Assembly: GCA_026388345.1 (NCBI GenBank)
Contig: JAPLJY010000137.1
Coordinates: 1-13,943 of the forward strand
Length of the DNA: 13,943 nucleotides
Direction of reading: 5' to 3'
DNA from: Deltaproteobacteria bacterium
GTDB taxonomy: Bacteria; Desulfobacterota; Syntrophia; Syntrophales; UBA5619
Part shown: positions 1 to 7,310 of the stretch, piece by piece
Numbering within the stretch: the first letter of the stretch is position 1
Layout of the letters: every line of letters begins with the position of its first letter
Notes under the pieces: generated by a model
Seen by the model: the letters and a program-made list of their open reading frames with translations, nothing else
Told to the model about the DNA's origin: nothing
Database searches by the model: none
Translations under genes and position numbers: made by a program

Positions 1-372
1 ACCGCCTTTTCGAAGTGACTTGCCGCTTCAGCGAAGCGTTCGTGTTCCATGAAAATATTGCCCAAGTTGTTATGGGCCATATGGTTTCCCGTAGTCACGG
101 CAACTGCATGTTCAAACAGGACACGGCTGTTTCTCCAGGTGCCCGTCTGGTTAAATGTCAGGATTGCAAGGAGCAGGAGGGTCGCCCCCGCTGCCGCCGG
201 AATGAAGTATGTGCAAAAAAAGTTTCCTTTCAGAAGATCAGGAATCCCCCAGGCAATCATTATCAAAGGCCGATGTGGTGTATTTATATCCATCGGCCAT
301 CGTCTGAACACCGATTTGGACAATTCCAATCACGGGAACCAATGTGCCGACATACCAGAACCATCCGAAAAA
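1..372 (-). pseudogene. Remnant of a membrane TPR protein, truncated and frameshifted, running off the left edge
   Basis: Read leftwards, the minus strand encodes part of the polytopic membrane/TPR family seen in O-glycosylation and surface-glycan loci. It begins right after an in-frame TGA (375-373) with FFGWFWYVGTLVPVIGIVQ, followed by a QTMADGYKY segment like the QAMADRYTY of the family. About 280-263 the frame breaks, apparently with two indels. A second frame then runs IMIAWGIPDLLKG, a hydrophobic helix (AAAGATLLLLAILTF), an NQTGTWRNS loop, and a first TPR (NHMAHNNLGNIFMEHERFAE) to the window edge. The N-terminal membrane domain that should precede it is absent: the methyltransferase stop at 378 is only a few bases away. 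It is therefore a remnant with no start codon of its own. The family assignment rests on remembered consensus motifs; the broken frame is seen directly. Long plus-strand frames here are shadows. Confidence 0.7.
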
Positions 373-377
373 TCAAT

Positions 378-1109
378 TCAGTTTTTCCTGCATTGAATGA
401 TCAATGAACCTGCAATCTCGCTTACGAGAGACATCTTTTCAAGAATGGTTGTCACGCGCACTGCCATATCCAAAAATGATGCGGGTAATTGAGGATGCAT
501 AAAATCGAATGGTTTGACGGATATATCAACAAAACTGTGACTGTGAAGTTTTTTTGCGATTTGCCACCTGACAAAAGCCGTCTCATTGAGAGAATCACCG
601 GCTCGGCGCTTCAGGAAAGGGATATTCTTAATCAATGCCACCTGGGGATTTAACATATTAGGCTCCGTAAACATAATTCTGCCGCCGCCCTTTAATATCC
701 GGTAAAATTCCTTCAGTGCCAAATCCACGTCCAGATGATGGAGAGAGGAACTGCCAACAATAAAATCGAATGTGCCGGGCTGGAATTCTGTTTTATAGGC
801 GTTGCCCACCACAAAACTGACGTTGGCAGATGAAATACGCTCCCTCGCCTTCATGATCAAACTGTCGGAAATGTCAATTGCCGCAATCGTATTATCGGTG
901 CGTGCCAATTCTTTCGTAAAAAGCCCTGTGCCGCAACCAATCTCTAGAACACGGCTTTTATTGTTGCCCAAAAATTCGGTGAACAGCCGGCACCTTCTGG
1001 CCCATCTTAATTTTCCGGCGGGCGAGGACCAGTTCCAGATTTCCTCTCCATGCTCTTTAATGTATTCACCATGGCGAATTTCGTTAAGTATTCTCTCATC
1101 GGAAGCCAT
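378..1109 (-). CDS. Class I SAM-dependent methyltransferase
   Basis: A predicted cytosolic methyltransferase of about 243 residues. Motif I is VLEIGCGTG (residues about 54-62), an acidic residue ends strand 2 (AAIDIS, D79), and the post-motif FDFIVGSSSLHHL (about 114-126) is typical of the UbiE/Methyltransf_11 type; a TEPN segment follows near residue 148. The substrate cannot be read from the sequence; neighbours suggest a glycan, lipid-linked sugar or other small molecule. I chose the ATG at 1109 because AAGGA (1121-1117) lies seven bases upstream. An earlier in-frame ATG at 1142 would add 11 residues but has no clear Shine-Dalgarno and sits just after the preceding gene's stop. It probably shares a transcript with the methyltransferase upstream. 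Its stop abuts the TPR remnant at 372. Confidence 0.85.
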   Translation of the reverse strand: MASDERILNEIRHGEYIKEHGEEIWNWSSPAGKLRWARRCRLFTEFLGNNKSRVLEIGCGTGLFTKELARTDNTIAAIDISDSLIMKARERISSANVSFVVGNAYKTEFQPGTFDFIVGSSSLHHLDVDLALKEFYRILKGGGRIMFTEPNMLNPQVALIKNIPFLKRRAGDSLNETAFVRWQIAKKLHSHSFVDISVKPFDFMHPQLPASFLDMAVRVTTILEKMSLVSEIAGSLIIQCRKN

Positions 1110-1147
1110 TTGTAAGTCCTTATATCCACAAATAGTTGACATTATTA

Positions 1148-1927
1148 CTATATTTTCTCAAGTCTGATGACAAAAAATGAACTGAACAATTTTGGAAAAA
1201 TCTGAGAGCACATTAAATCGATTTGGAATAAACACTTGTATATTATTAGTGGTATGGGTAATTTTCGGGAAATCCCTCCCGTCATCATATAGGAAAGAGA
1301 CGAAAAATGGCGGGCGGATGCAGCATCATATTTGTATACGGAATTTAGTGGTTCATCCCATCCCTTGTGTCCAAAAAAGATCATAAAAGGAAGTGCAATA
1401 TTTGCCGAACTCAAAGGACCATCGACATCTTTCAGCCTAGGTTCAGATATGTCAAATGATGTATATTCATGATGAATCCTCTCGTAGATGAATTTTGAAA
1501 GGATGGAAAAATAAGGTTCCGTCAGTAAAACGGCCCCCCCTTTCTTAAGAACTAATGATGCATTCAGCAAAAATTTCAATGGGTCTTTCAGATGATGCAA
1601 GACATTCGTTGCAACAATCAAATCAAGGCTTTCATATTCGATTTTTGCACATGCATCAATATCATGGCAGTCAAAAATGATATCAAGATAATCAAGATCC
1701 AAGATATCGCTTGTTATGACATGATTGTAAAAAAACTTCATCGGTGAAGTGCCGCTACCGGTTTCGAGAATTTTTTTCTCATGAACACCATTTATGCCAT
1801 AGAACTGAAATGCAAACAATTTTTTATACCAGAAAAGTAAATTTTTGTTATCCAAGAGTCTGTTTTTGTTTCTGAGTGTCAATTCCCTGTCATTTTCTTT
1901 TATTTCTTTATTATATTTATCTTCCAT
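1148..1927 (-). CDS. Class I SAM-dependent methyltransferase (AT-rich gene)
   Basis: A 259-residue protein with a recognisable Rossmann methyltransferase core. Motif I is ILETGSGTSP (residues 53-62), D74 in TSDIL ends strand 2, LDLIVATNVLHHLKDP (101-116) is the post-motif region, and GGAVLLTEPY (130-139) follows. The C-terminal 110 residues match nothing I can name and contain hydrophobic stretches (IALPFMIFF; IPLIIYKCLF) that may form a lid or membrane-facing surface. The substrate is unknown. The gene is visibly AT-richer than everything right of 4389, and its lysine, asparagine and isoleucine content is high, which suggests transfer from a different background. The start has only a weak Shine-Dalgarno. 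Its stop lies a few bases before the first possible ATG of the next methyltransferase, consistent with co-transcription. Confidence 0.8.
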   Translation of the reverse strand: MEDKYNKEIKENDRELTLRNKNRLLDNKNLLFWYKKLFAFQFYGINGVHEKKILETGSGTSPMKFFYNHVITSDILDLDYLDIIFDCHDIDACAKIEYESLDLIVATNVLHHLKDPLKFLLNASLVLKKGGAVLLTEPYFSILSKFIYERIHHEYTSFDISEPRLKDVDGPLSSANIALPFMIFFGHKGWDEPLNSVYKYDAASARHFSSLSYMMTGGISRKLPIPLIIYKCLFQIDLMCSQIFPKLFSSFFVIRLEKI

Positions 1928-1993
1928 AATAGCATGCCGTAAAGTGAGACAACAAAGTGGTGATTGGATTATTAAGGAATTTCTCCAAAGACT

Positions 1994-2110
1994 TCAATTT
2001 CTCTTTCGCACTGTAAAGTCTACATAAAACCCCTTATCCTCTGCATATAAAGAATAATCGCGTATTTCATTCAAATGCTTGCACACGTCATGTGAATTTA
2101 ATTCTCTTAG
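1994..2110 (-). pseudogene. Possible C-terminal remnant of an unidentified protein
   Basis: On the minus strand, in a frame different from the glycosyltransferase fusion and overlapping its last codons, an open stretch ends in a protein-like tail (DYSLYAEDKGFYVDFTVRKRN, then TGA at 1996-1994). It has no start codon, and a TAA lies just upstream in frame. The tail resembles the ends of some sugar or SAM-methyltransferase-type proteins, but I cannot name the family. It may be chance. The rest of the 160-base gap upstream of the methyltransferase at 1927 shows nothing else I can support. Confidence 0.2.
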
Positions 2111-3524
2111 CCGCAAAGGTTACCATGCGTAACAGCAACCAACCATGGCTCCAGCGCTGGATATTGGTTGAGCCATACGTACGCGCCCGATAGCGGATGG
2201 GCAGATCAATCATCTTCAGTCCCAACTTTGCCGCGCCAAAAATCAAATCATAATCGCCGAAAGGATCGAAGTCTCCAAAATGCTGCCGGTTGGCGGCGAT
2301 CAATGCATAGTCCTGCTTTGTAAGCACTTTCGTGCCGCAGAGGGTATCCTTGATTGGTTGACCGAGCAGCCAGGAAAACGCCAGGCTAAAAAACTTGTTG
2401 CCCAGAAAATTGAAAACACGCATGGCATCTTTTTCCATGGGATAAACCAGACGCACACCGTTGATAAACTCCCCCCGTCCGGAGCGCAGGGCTTCATAAA
2501 ACCGGGGCAGATCTTCCGGCGGCACGGTCATGTCGGCATCCAGGATCATCAACACATCACCCTTCGCTTTGGCAAAGCCCAGGCGCACGGCGTCACCTTT
2601 CCCCACGCCTTCCTGACGATGGAGCTGACTTTTTCTCTCCGGATGGGCCGCGATCTCTCGCTCAATGGCGGAATACGTATCATCCTGAGAATGCCCTTCC
2701 ACAAAAACAAGCTCCGTCCCGGCCCCCATTTCCGGTGTCCGGGTGAAGATCTGGGCGATATTTCCCGCTTCATTGCGGGCGGCCACAATCACGGAGACCA
2801 GGTGATTATCCAGTGGCTTCTCCGGACATGGGCGTGCCATGATGAAGTTGGTCATGGCAAAGAGCTTGAAAGGCCATACCTTGACCAGGCACTTGTTGCA
2901 CAATTGGTTTATAAAAGGCGTGCGAAGCGGCCACAGGACTTCCTCCCAGGAACGGATCACTTCAAAACCGGAAAGATTCAGAAGATTTGATACATCTTCC
3001 ACCGTCAGCCAATTTTGAGGCAGCATTGGTTTTGCAACCTTTAGCTTTCTAGCGGTGAACAGGAGTGGCTCCCATACCCGACTATGGGAATTTATTATGA
3101 TCCGCGTATGGTGATGGCACAAACGCTTGATTTGCTCAAGCACCATCTGCACATCCCATAAATCGTCAATCAGATCCGAAAGGATAATAATATCAAAAGG
3201 CCTCTCAATCATCTCCAAATCGTGGCCATCCGCCTCCACAAACTCAATGTCTGGATGAGATTGTCGTGCGTGCCTCAGCATCTCCGACGAAAAATCAACT
3301 CCCACACCCCGAGCTGGTCTGAGCGCAGCCAACAAATCACCTTGCTCACATCCCACTTCCAGAATCCGCTGCCCCGGCGCCACCCAAAAGCGAAATACTT
3401 CTATCAACCGCCGATGGTAAGCCCCTCCCCAAGATACGGATGCACCAATCTTCCGGGCAATTTTGTCCCAGTGATTCTTTCGGGACTGCAGGTAAGAGGC
3501 TGCAGTAAGGCCACTTGTGCCCAT
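2088..3524 (-). CDS. Bifunctional SAM methyltransferase / family 2 glycosyltransferase
   Basis: A 478-residue two-domain protein. Residues 1 to about 230 form a class I methyltransferase: ILEVGCEQG (54-62), GVDFS with D77, FDIIILSDLIDDL (110-122). Residues about 242-478 form a GT-A-fold family 2 glycosyltransferase of the dolichyl-phosphate-mannose/DPG synthase type. It opens with VSVIVAARNEAGN (243-255), carries the DADM metal/nucleotide-sugar motif (329-332), then LCGTKVL (395-401) and the YRARTYGSTNI segment (445-455). The likely donor is a nucleotide sugar and the acceptor possibly a polyprenyl phosphate; neither is provable here. No transmembrane pair follows the catalytic domain, so the protein is probably peripheral. 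The start is supported by AAGGAAG about nine bases upstream. It sits with other methyltransferases and TPR remnants, suggesting glycan assembly and modification. The same fusion order exists in other bacteria, from memory. Confidence 0.87.
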   Translation of the reverse strand: MGTSGLTAASYLQSRKNHWDKIARKIGASVSWGGAYHRRLIEVFRFWVAPGQRILEVGCEQGDLLAALRPARGVGVDFSSEMLRHARQSHPDIEFVEADGHDLEMIERPFDIIILSDLIDDLWDVQMVLEQIKRLCHHHTRIIINSHSRVWEPLLFTARKLKVAKPMLPQNWLTVEDVSNLLNLSGFEVIRSWEEVLWPLRTPFINQLCNKCLVKVWPFKLFAMTNFIMARPCPEKPLDNHLVSVIVAARNEAGNIAQIFTRTPEMGAGTELVFVEGHSQDDTYSAIEREIAAHPERKSQLHRQEGVGKGDAVRLGFAKAKGDVLMILDADMTVPPEDLPRFYEALRSGRGEFINGVRLVYPMEKDAMRVFNFLGNKFFSLAFSWLLGQPIKDTLCGTKVLTKQDYALIAANRQHFGDFDPFGDYDLIFGAAKLGLKMIDLPIRYRARTYGSTNIQRWSHGWLLLRMVTFAAKRIKFT

Positions 3525-3526
3525 GG

Positions 3527-3881
3527 TTAACGTCTTCCTTTTGATTTTAACATACCTATAGCGCTATTTTGCGTAAGTTCTGCATAATAGGCAGTATCTC
3601 TGATATTCTTTAAATCATTATCCTTTTCCAAAAGCGTCCAATCTTTAAAACCCGTATCCACAGCCACTTTCAGCGAGCCAATGGCTTCGTCTTTTTTGTT
3701 TTGCATATATGCAGGCAACATTATAGTATGCCCGGCATCGTTCGGTTGCTGGTCTATTATTTATTGTAAACTGCGCAAGGCTTCTTCATACATCCCTTTC
3801 TGGGCATAAACGGTTCTTAAATTGTTCAAAGTCAGGATAGAATTACTCTTGATAGATAAAGCCTTTCGGTATCCTTTCCAT
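3527..3881 (-). pseudogene. TPR protein remnant, interrupted by a stop codon and a start-frame mismatch
   Basis: One minus-strand frame encodes two TPR-like units separated by an in-frame TAA (3763-3761). Before it, YRKALSIKSNSILTLNNLRT continues into VYAQKGMYEEALRSLQ. After it comes IIDQQPNDAGHTIMLPAYMQ, then NKKDEAIGSLKVAVDTGFKD and a tail WTLLEKDNDLKNIRDT, typical of the C-terminal end of secreted or membrane TPR proteins. A good Shine-Dalgarno (GGAGG, 3893-3889) precedes an ATG at 3881, but that ATG is in another frame and stops after 12 codons. The 64-codon frame starting at 3721 is therefore only the tail of a broken gene, not a gene of its own. The remnant ends directly before the methyltransferase/glycosyltransferase fusion. 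The stop could be a one-base change from a lysine codon. Confidence 0.65.
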
Positions 3882-3893
3882 TTTCACACCTCC

Positions 3894-4388
3894 GTCTTAA
3901 TTTCTTACCTAAACATTTGGTGTCCATATTTTTCAACCTATCTCAAAGTGCCGGGAAAGTAAGTTTGTTTGATTTTGTTTGGCGATGTTTGAATGCATAA
4001 CCTCGGCATCTCCGCATGCTGAACAAGTCCAGCGCCATTGAAGACTTCTTTTGCCTAATTATGTTTACATTCTACTTTTGATATCTATCCAGGATCCAAT
4101 CTCGCAGGTCATGTGGCACAAAACATAAGATATCGAATAACATATTTCATGTAAAATACCATACAATTTTCGTATACGGCGGCTTTCCCATAATGTCAAG
4201 AAAATTTTTTTACATATATATGGACTGAAAAAGGTCTCCTTGCCCCCGGGAAAAACATCTGCTATAACGCCTTCCTAAGGGCACACGGTTTTTTCCTCGC
4301 CATCAATGCCCGATTTTTTACAGATTTTACCATTTCCCGGTGGTAAGGTCGGGTCGATCCCGTAAAACAAGAGAGGGGGAGAGGTTCC
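3894..4388. other. Gene-free AT-rich intergenic region
   Basis: Nearly 500 bases between the minus-strand TPR remnant and the plus-strand paaK gene, with no credible coding frame on either strand. It marks the change from the AT-richer glycan block to the GC-rich metabolic block. It contains poly-A/T tracts (for example 4199-4210), a TGTAAACATAATTA-like stretch on the minus strand near 4070 that could be an old mobile-element end (I cannot confirm this), and at its right end a promoter candidate. It is a divergent region, so promoters for both sides may lie here. Confidence 0.6.
4240..4268 (+). promoter_or_regulatory. Candidate sigma-70-type promoter for the paaK operon
   Basis: TTGCCC (4240-4245) and TATAAC (4263-4268) are separated by exactly 17 bases, in the only long gap upstream of paaK. 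The -35 is imperfect (four of six) and the -10 good (five of six). The start site would be about 4275, leaving a leader of about 110 bases with a T-rich tract. Confidence 0.4.
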
Positions 4389-5696
4389 ATGATCTACAAC
4401 GAGGAGTTCGAAACACTGCCGCGCGAGGTCCTGGAGGCCCTGCAGCTCAAGAGGCTCAAACAGGTCGTCCAGCGGGTTTACCATACCGTCGGCTTTTACG
4501 GAAAGGCCTTCGACGAGGCCGGCGTCACACCCGATGACATCAAAACCCTGGACGATCTCAAACGGTTTCCCTTCACCACGAAGCAGGATCTCCGGGACAA
4601 CTACCCCTTCGGCATGTTCGCCGTCCCGATGAGCAGCGTCGTCCGCCTCCACGCCTCATCCGGCACGACCGGCCGCTCGACCGTCGTGGGCTACACGAAG
4701 CGCGACATCGACACCTGGTCGGAGCTGATGGCCCGCTGCTTTGTCGCCGCGGGACTTACGAAAAACGATATCATCCACAACGCCTACGGCTACGGTCTCT
4801 TCACCGGGGGGTTGGGGGCCCATTACGGGGCGGAGAAGTTGGGCGCCAGCGTTATCCCCATGTCCGGGGGCAACACGAAGCGGCAGATCATGATCCTCCA
4901 GGATTTCGGCCCGACGGCGATCTGCTGCACCCCCTCCTACGCGTTGAACCTCGCAGAACAGGGCAAGGCGATGGGCGTCGATATGAGATCCCTGAAGCTT
5001 CGGGTCGGGATCTTCGGCGCCGAGCCCTGGAGCGAAAAGATGCGGCAGGAGATCGAAAACGCACTGGGAATCCAGGCGCTCAACATCTTCGGCCTCTCCG
5101 AAATCATGGGCCCCGGGGTTGCGATGGAGTGCCTGGAGGGCCGGCATGGGATGCACATCTTCGAGGACCACTTCCTCGTCGAGACGATCAATCCCGAAAC
5201 CGGAGAGGTCCTGCCTCCGGGCGTAGAGGGAGAGCTCGTCTTCACGACGATCACGAAGGAGGCCTTCCCCCTGATCCGCTACCGGACGCGGGACATCTCC
5301 CGCCTGTTCACGGAACCCTGCCGCTGCGGCCGGACGCTCCACAGGATGGACCGCGTCATGGGACGCAGCGACGATATGCTGATCATCCGGGGGGTGAATG
5401 TCTTCCCCTCCCAGATCGAGGCGATCCTCTTGGCAATCGATGGGGTGGAACCCCACTACCAGCTGATCGTGGACCGCACCGGCAACCTCGACACCCTGGA
5501 GATCCAGGTGGAGGTCGGCGAGCAGATCTTTGCCAACGCCGATGAGGTCAAAGTCCTCCAGAACATGGAGCGGCGGATCGCCAAGGACATCAAGGATTAC
5601 CTGGGGGTGTCGGCCAAGGTCAAGCTGGTGGAGCCCAAGTCCCTCCAGCGGTTCGAGGGGAAGGCAAGCCGCGTTCTGGACAAACGCCGGATCTGA
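4389..5696 (+). CDS. paaK: Phenylacetate-CoA ligase family protein (AMP-forming)
   Basis: Activates an aryl or acyl acid to its CoA thioester through an acyl-adenylate (EC 6.2.1.30 for phenylacetate). The 435 residues match the usual PaaK length. Visible motifs are the phosphate-binding loop [11 protein letters not shown] (88-98), IFGAEPWS (208-215), [12 protein letters not shown] (232-243), YRTRDIS (298-304), [20 protein letters not shown] (325-344), and the C-terminal FEGKASRV with the expected catalytic lysine K425. A CRCG segment (311-314) is also usual in the family. The start is supported by GGGAGAGG just upstream. The ACT protein 56 bases downstream is a standard partner of this branch. 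In anaerobes such paralogs serve phenylacetate, indoleacetate or other acids, and the true substrate cannot be told from the sequence. It heads a plus-strand run of acyl-CoA genes. Confidence 0.93.
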   Translation: MIYNEEFETLPREVLEALQLKRLKQVVQRVYHTVGFYGKAFDEAGVTPDDIKTLDDLKRFPFTTKQDLRDNYPFGMFAVPMSSVVRLHASSGTTGRSTVVGYTKRDIDTWSELMARCFVAAGLTKNDIIHNAYGYGLFTGGLGAHYGAEKLGASVIPMSGGNTKRQIMILQDFGPTAICCTPSYALNLAEQGKAMGVDMRSLKLRVGIFGAEPWSEKMRQEIENALGIQALNIFGLSEIMGPGVAMECLEGRHGMHIFEDHFLVETINPETGEVLPPGVEGELVFTTITKEAFPLIRYRTRDISRLFTEPCRCGRTLHRMDRVMGRSDDMLIIRGVNVFPSQIEAILLAIDGVEPHYQLIVDRTGNLDTLEIQVEVGEQIFANADEVKVLQNMERRIAKDIKDYLGVSAKVKLVEPKSLQRFEGKASRVLDKRRI

Positions 5697-5752
5697 TTTT
5701 TGACGGCTCTCCTTCCGGGGCGACCGGGAGGCTTAAAAAGGGGGTTTGAGCG

Positions 5753-6184
5753 ATGAAGGTCGAGCAGATATCGATATTCCTGGAGAACAAACCGGGAGGC
5801 CTGGAGGAGGTGACCCGGATCCTGAAGGACGCCGGGATCAACATCCGCACCCTGACGCTCGCGGACACCTCCGATTTCGGGATCCTCCGCATGATCGTCA
5901 ACGACGTGGATACGACATCCCGCGTGCTGAAGGAAAACGGCTTCCGCTTCAGCCGGACGAACGTCGTGGCCGTCGAGGTCCCGGACCGTCCGGGCGGCCT
6001 CCACGGGATCCTCGAAGTCCTCACGAAAAACGGGATCAACGTGGAGTATCTCTACGCCTTCGTGGAGCGGAGCGGTGAGAACGCCGTGATGATCTTCCGG
6101 TTCGACGCCCCGGACAAGGCCATCGAGGCCCTCAAGCATAACGGCCTGACCGTCCTGCCGGGGGCGAAGCTCTACGGCTTGTAG
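5753..6184 (+). CDS. Tandem ACT-domain protein paired with PaaK
   Basis: A 143-residue protein made of two ACT domains and nothing else. Domain one is residues about 1-66, with the turn NKPGGLEEV (12-20) and GINIRTL. Domain two is about 70-143, with DRPGGLHGI and [13 protein letters not shown] domains bind small ligands, usually amino acids, at domain interfaces. Two-ACT proteins of this size commonly sit next to paaK-type ligases in anaerobic bacteria and archaea and are presumed to sense an amino acid or aryl acid to adjust ligase activity; this role is inferred. The start follows a G-rich Shine-Dalgarno (AGGGGG) about ten bases upstream, with paaK ending 56 bases before, so the two are probably co-transcribed. 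Confidence 0.88.
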   Translation: MKVEQISIFLENKPGGLEEVTRILKDAGINIRTLTLADTSDFGILRMIVNDVDTTSRVLKENGFRFSRTNVVAVEVPDRPGGLHGILEVLTKNGINVEYLYAFVERSGENAVMIFRFDAPDKAIEALKHNGLTVLPGAKLYGL

Positions 6185-6220
6185 GCGAATCGCTCCCGGA
6201 CTGTCCCAAAACAGTGCAGC

Positions 6221-6237
6221 TATGCAGGCGATCCCGC
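6221..6237. repeat. Dispersed 17-base intergenic repeat (fragment)
   Basis: TATGCAGGCGATCCCGC occurs here in the gap between the ACT gene and the 3-hydroxyacyl-CoA dehydrogenase, and again exactly at 11508-11524 inside the hairpin cluster downstream of purH. Its first ten bases also occur at 9934-9943. It looks like a fragment of a family of intergenic palindromic elements. The rest of the gap (6185-6365) holds no gene and no clear terminator. Confidence 0.45.
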
Positions 6238-6365
6238 GGGTAGCCATTTCCTCCGCCTTTCAAAGGTTCATCCGACTGTCAACGCCTCCTCTCATTGTCC
6301 AGGGTCATCGCTCGGCGCAAAAAACCATCCCATCCGGTCCCTGAAACAACAAGGAGGAAGTCATT

Positions 6366-7253
6366 GTGGAAATAAGGAATATTTTGGTCGTCGGCGCGGG
6401 GTTGATGGGCGGCGGCATTGCCCAGGTGGCCGCCCAGAGTGGGTATGACGTCATTCTAAACGATACGGCCGCCGAATTGGTCGAAAAAGGGTTCAATAAT
6501 ATCGGCAAGATTCTTGAGGGGCAGGTGAAGAAGGAAAAGATAACGGCGGCCGACAGGGACGGGACGCTGGGGCGCATTCAAAAATCAACGGATCTGGTCG
6601 ACGGAAAAGACGCGGATTTCGTCATCGAGGCGGCCTTCGAGAATGCTGATGTCAAGAAAACCATCTTTCAGAAACTGGACGGCATCTGTCGGCAGGATAT
6701 CATTTTTGCATCGAATACCTCTTCCATTCCGATCACCTCCCTGGCCGCGGCCACCCGCCGTCCCGACCGGTTCATCGGCATGCACTTCTTCAGTCCCGTG
6801 CCGGTGATGCGCCTCGTCGAGATCATCCGCGCCATGAAGACGTCGGAGACAACAACAACGACAACCGAAGCAATCGCCGCCCGGATGAAGAAGGAGTCGG
6901 TCCGGGTGAAGGACGTCCCGGGATTTCTCGTCAACCGGATCAACGCTGCCTTTCGCGCGGAGGTTTACAACTGCCTGCTGGAGGGCGTTGCCAGCCTGGA
7001 GGATATCGACAAGGCCGTCAAACTGGGCCTGAACCACCCCATGGGTCCATTCGAACTGGGCGATTTCGTGGGGCTCGACATCGGCCTCAACGTCTTTAAG
7101 ACCCTCTACGAGGGGTATAAGGATCCCAAGTTCCGCCCGGCCCTCATCCTGGAGAAACTGGTCCAGAGCGGGGATCTGGGCAGAAAGACCGGAAAGGGAT
7201 GGTATGACTATACCTCAGGCGAGAGGAAATCCCGGACGGACATCAACTTCTGA
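6366..7253 (+). CDS. 3-hydroxyacyl-CoA dehydrogenase (3-hydroxybutyryl-CoA dehydrogenase type)
   Basis: Oxidises a 3-hydroxyacyl-CoA to the 3-ketoacyl-CoA with NAD(P), or runs the reverse reaction in fermentation. The 295-residue length fits the single-function Hbd/PaaH family. The N-terminal Rossmann motif is VVGAGLMGGGIAQ (8-20). Expected active-site residues are present: S119 in SNTSS, H140 in GMHFFSPVPVM, E152 in RLVEII and N190 in GFLVNRI; KTGKGWYDY (274-282) closes the C-terminal domain. Translation starts at GTG, with AAGGAGGAAG immediately upstream. A run of threonines (TTTTTT, 162-167) from repeated ACA/ACG codons is unusual but lies in a surface helix region. It lies between the ACT gene and a thiolase and supplies the substrate of the latter. 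Confidence 0.92.
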   Translation: MEIRNILVVGAGLMGGGIAQVAAQSGYDVILNDTAAELVEKGFNNIGKILEGQVKKEKITAADRDGTLGRIQKSTDLVDGKDADFVIEAAFENADVKKTIFQKLDGICRQDIIFASNTSSIPITSLAAATRRPDRFIGMHFFSPVPVMRLVEIIRAMKTSETTTTTTEAIAARMKKESVRVKDVPGFLVNRINAAFRAEVYNCLLEGVASLEDIDKAVKLGLNHPMGPFELGDFVGLDIGLNVFKTLYEGYKDPKFRPALILEKLVQSGDLGRKTGKGWYDYTSGERKSRTDINF

Positions 7254-7310
7254 TACGACTCGCCTGCCGTTCGCTGCGGGCCTGTCCATTTCCTGAAAAG
7301 GAGGAGAATT

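Noticed and set aside
15..407. Two overlapping plus-strand frames at the left edge
   Set aside because: The minus strand of the same stretch encodes recognisable membrane/TPR sequence.
4070..4085. A possible insertion-sequence end in the intergenic region
   Set aside because: A TGTAAACATAATTA-like stretch alone; no partner inverted repeat, target duplication or transposase found.
4656..5456. A 266-codon minus-strand frame inside paaK
   Set aside because: Shadow frame; the plus strand shows every ligase motif over the same stretch.
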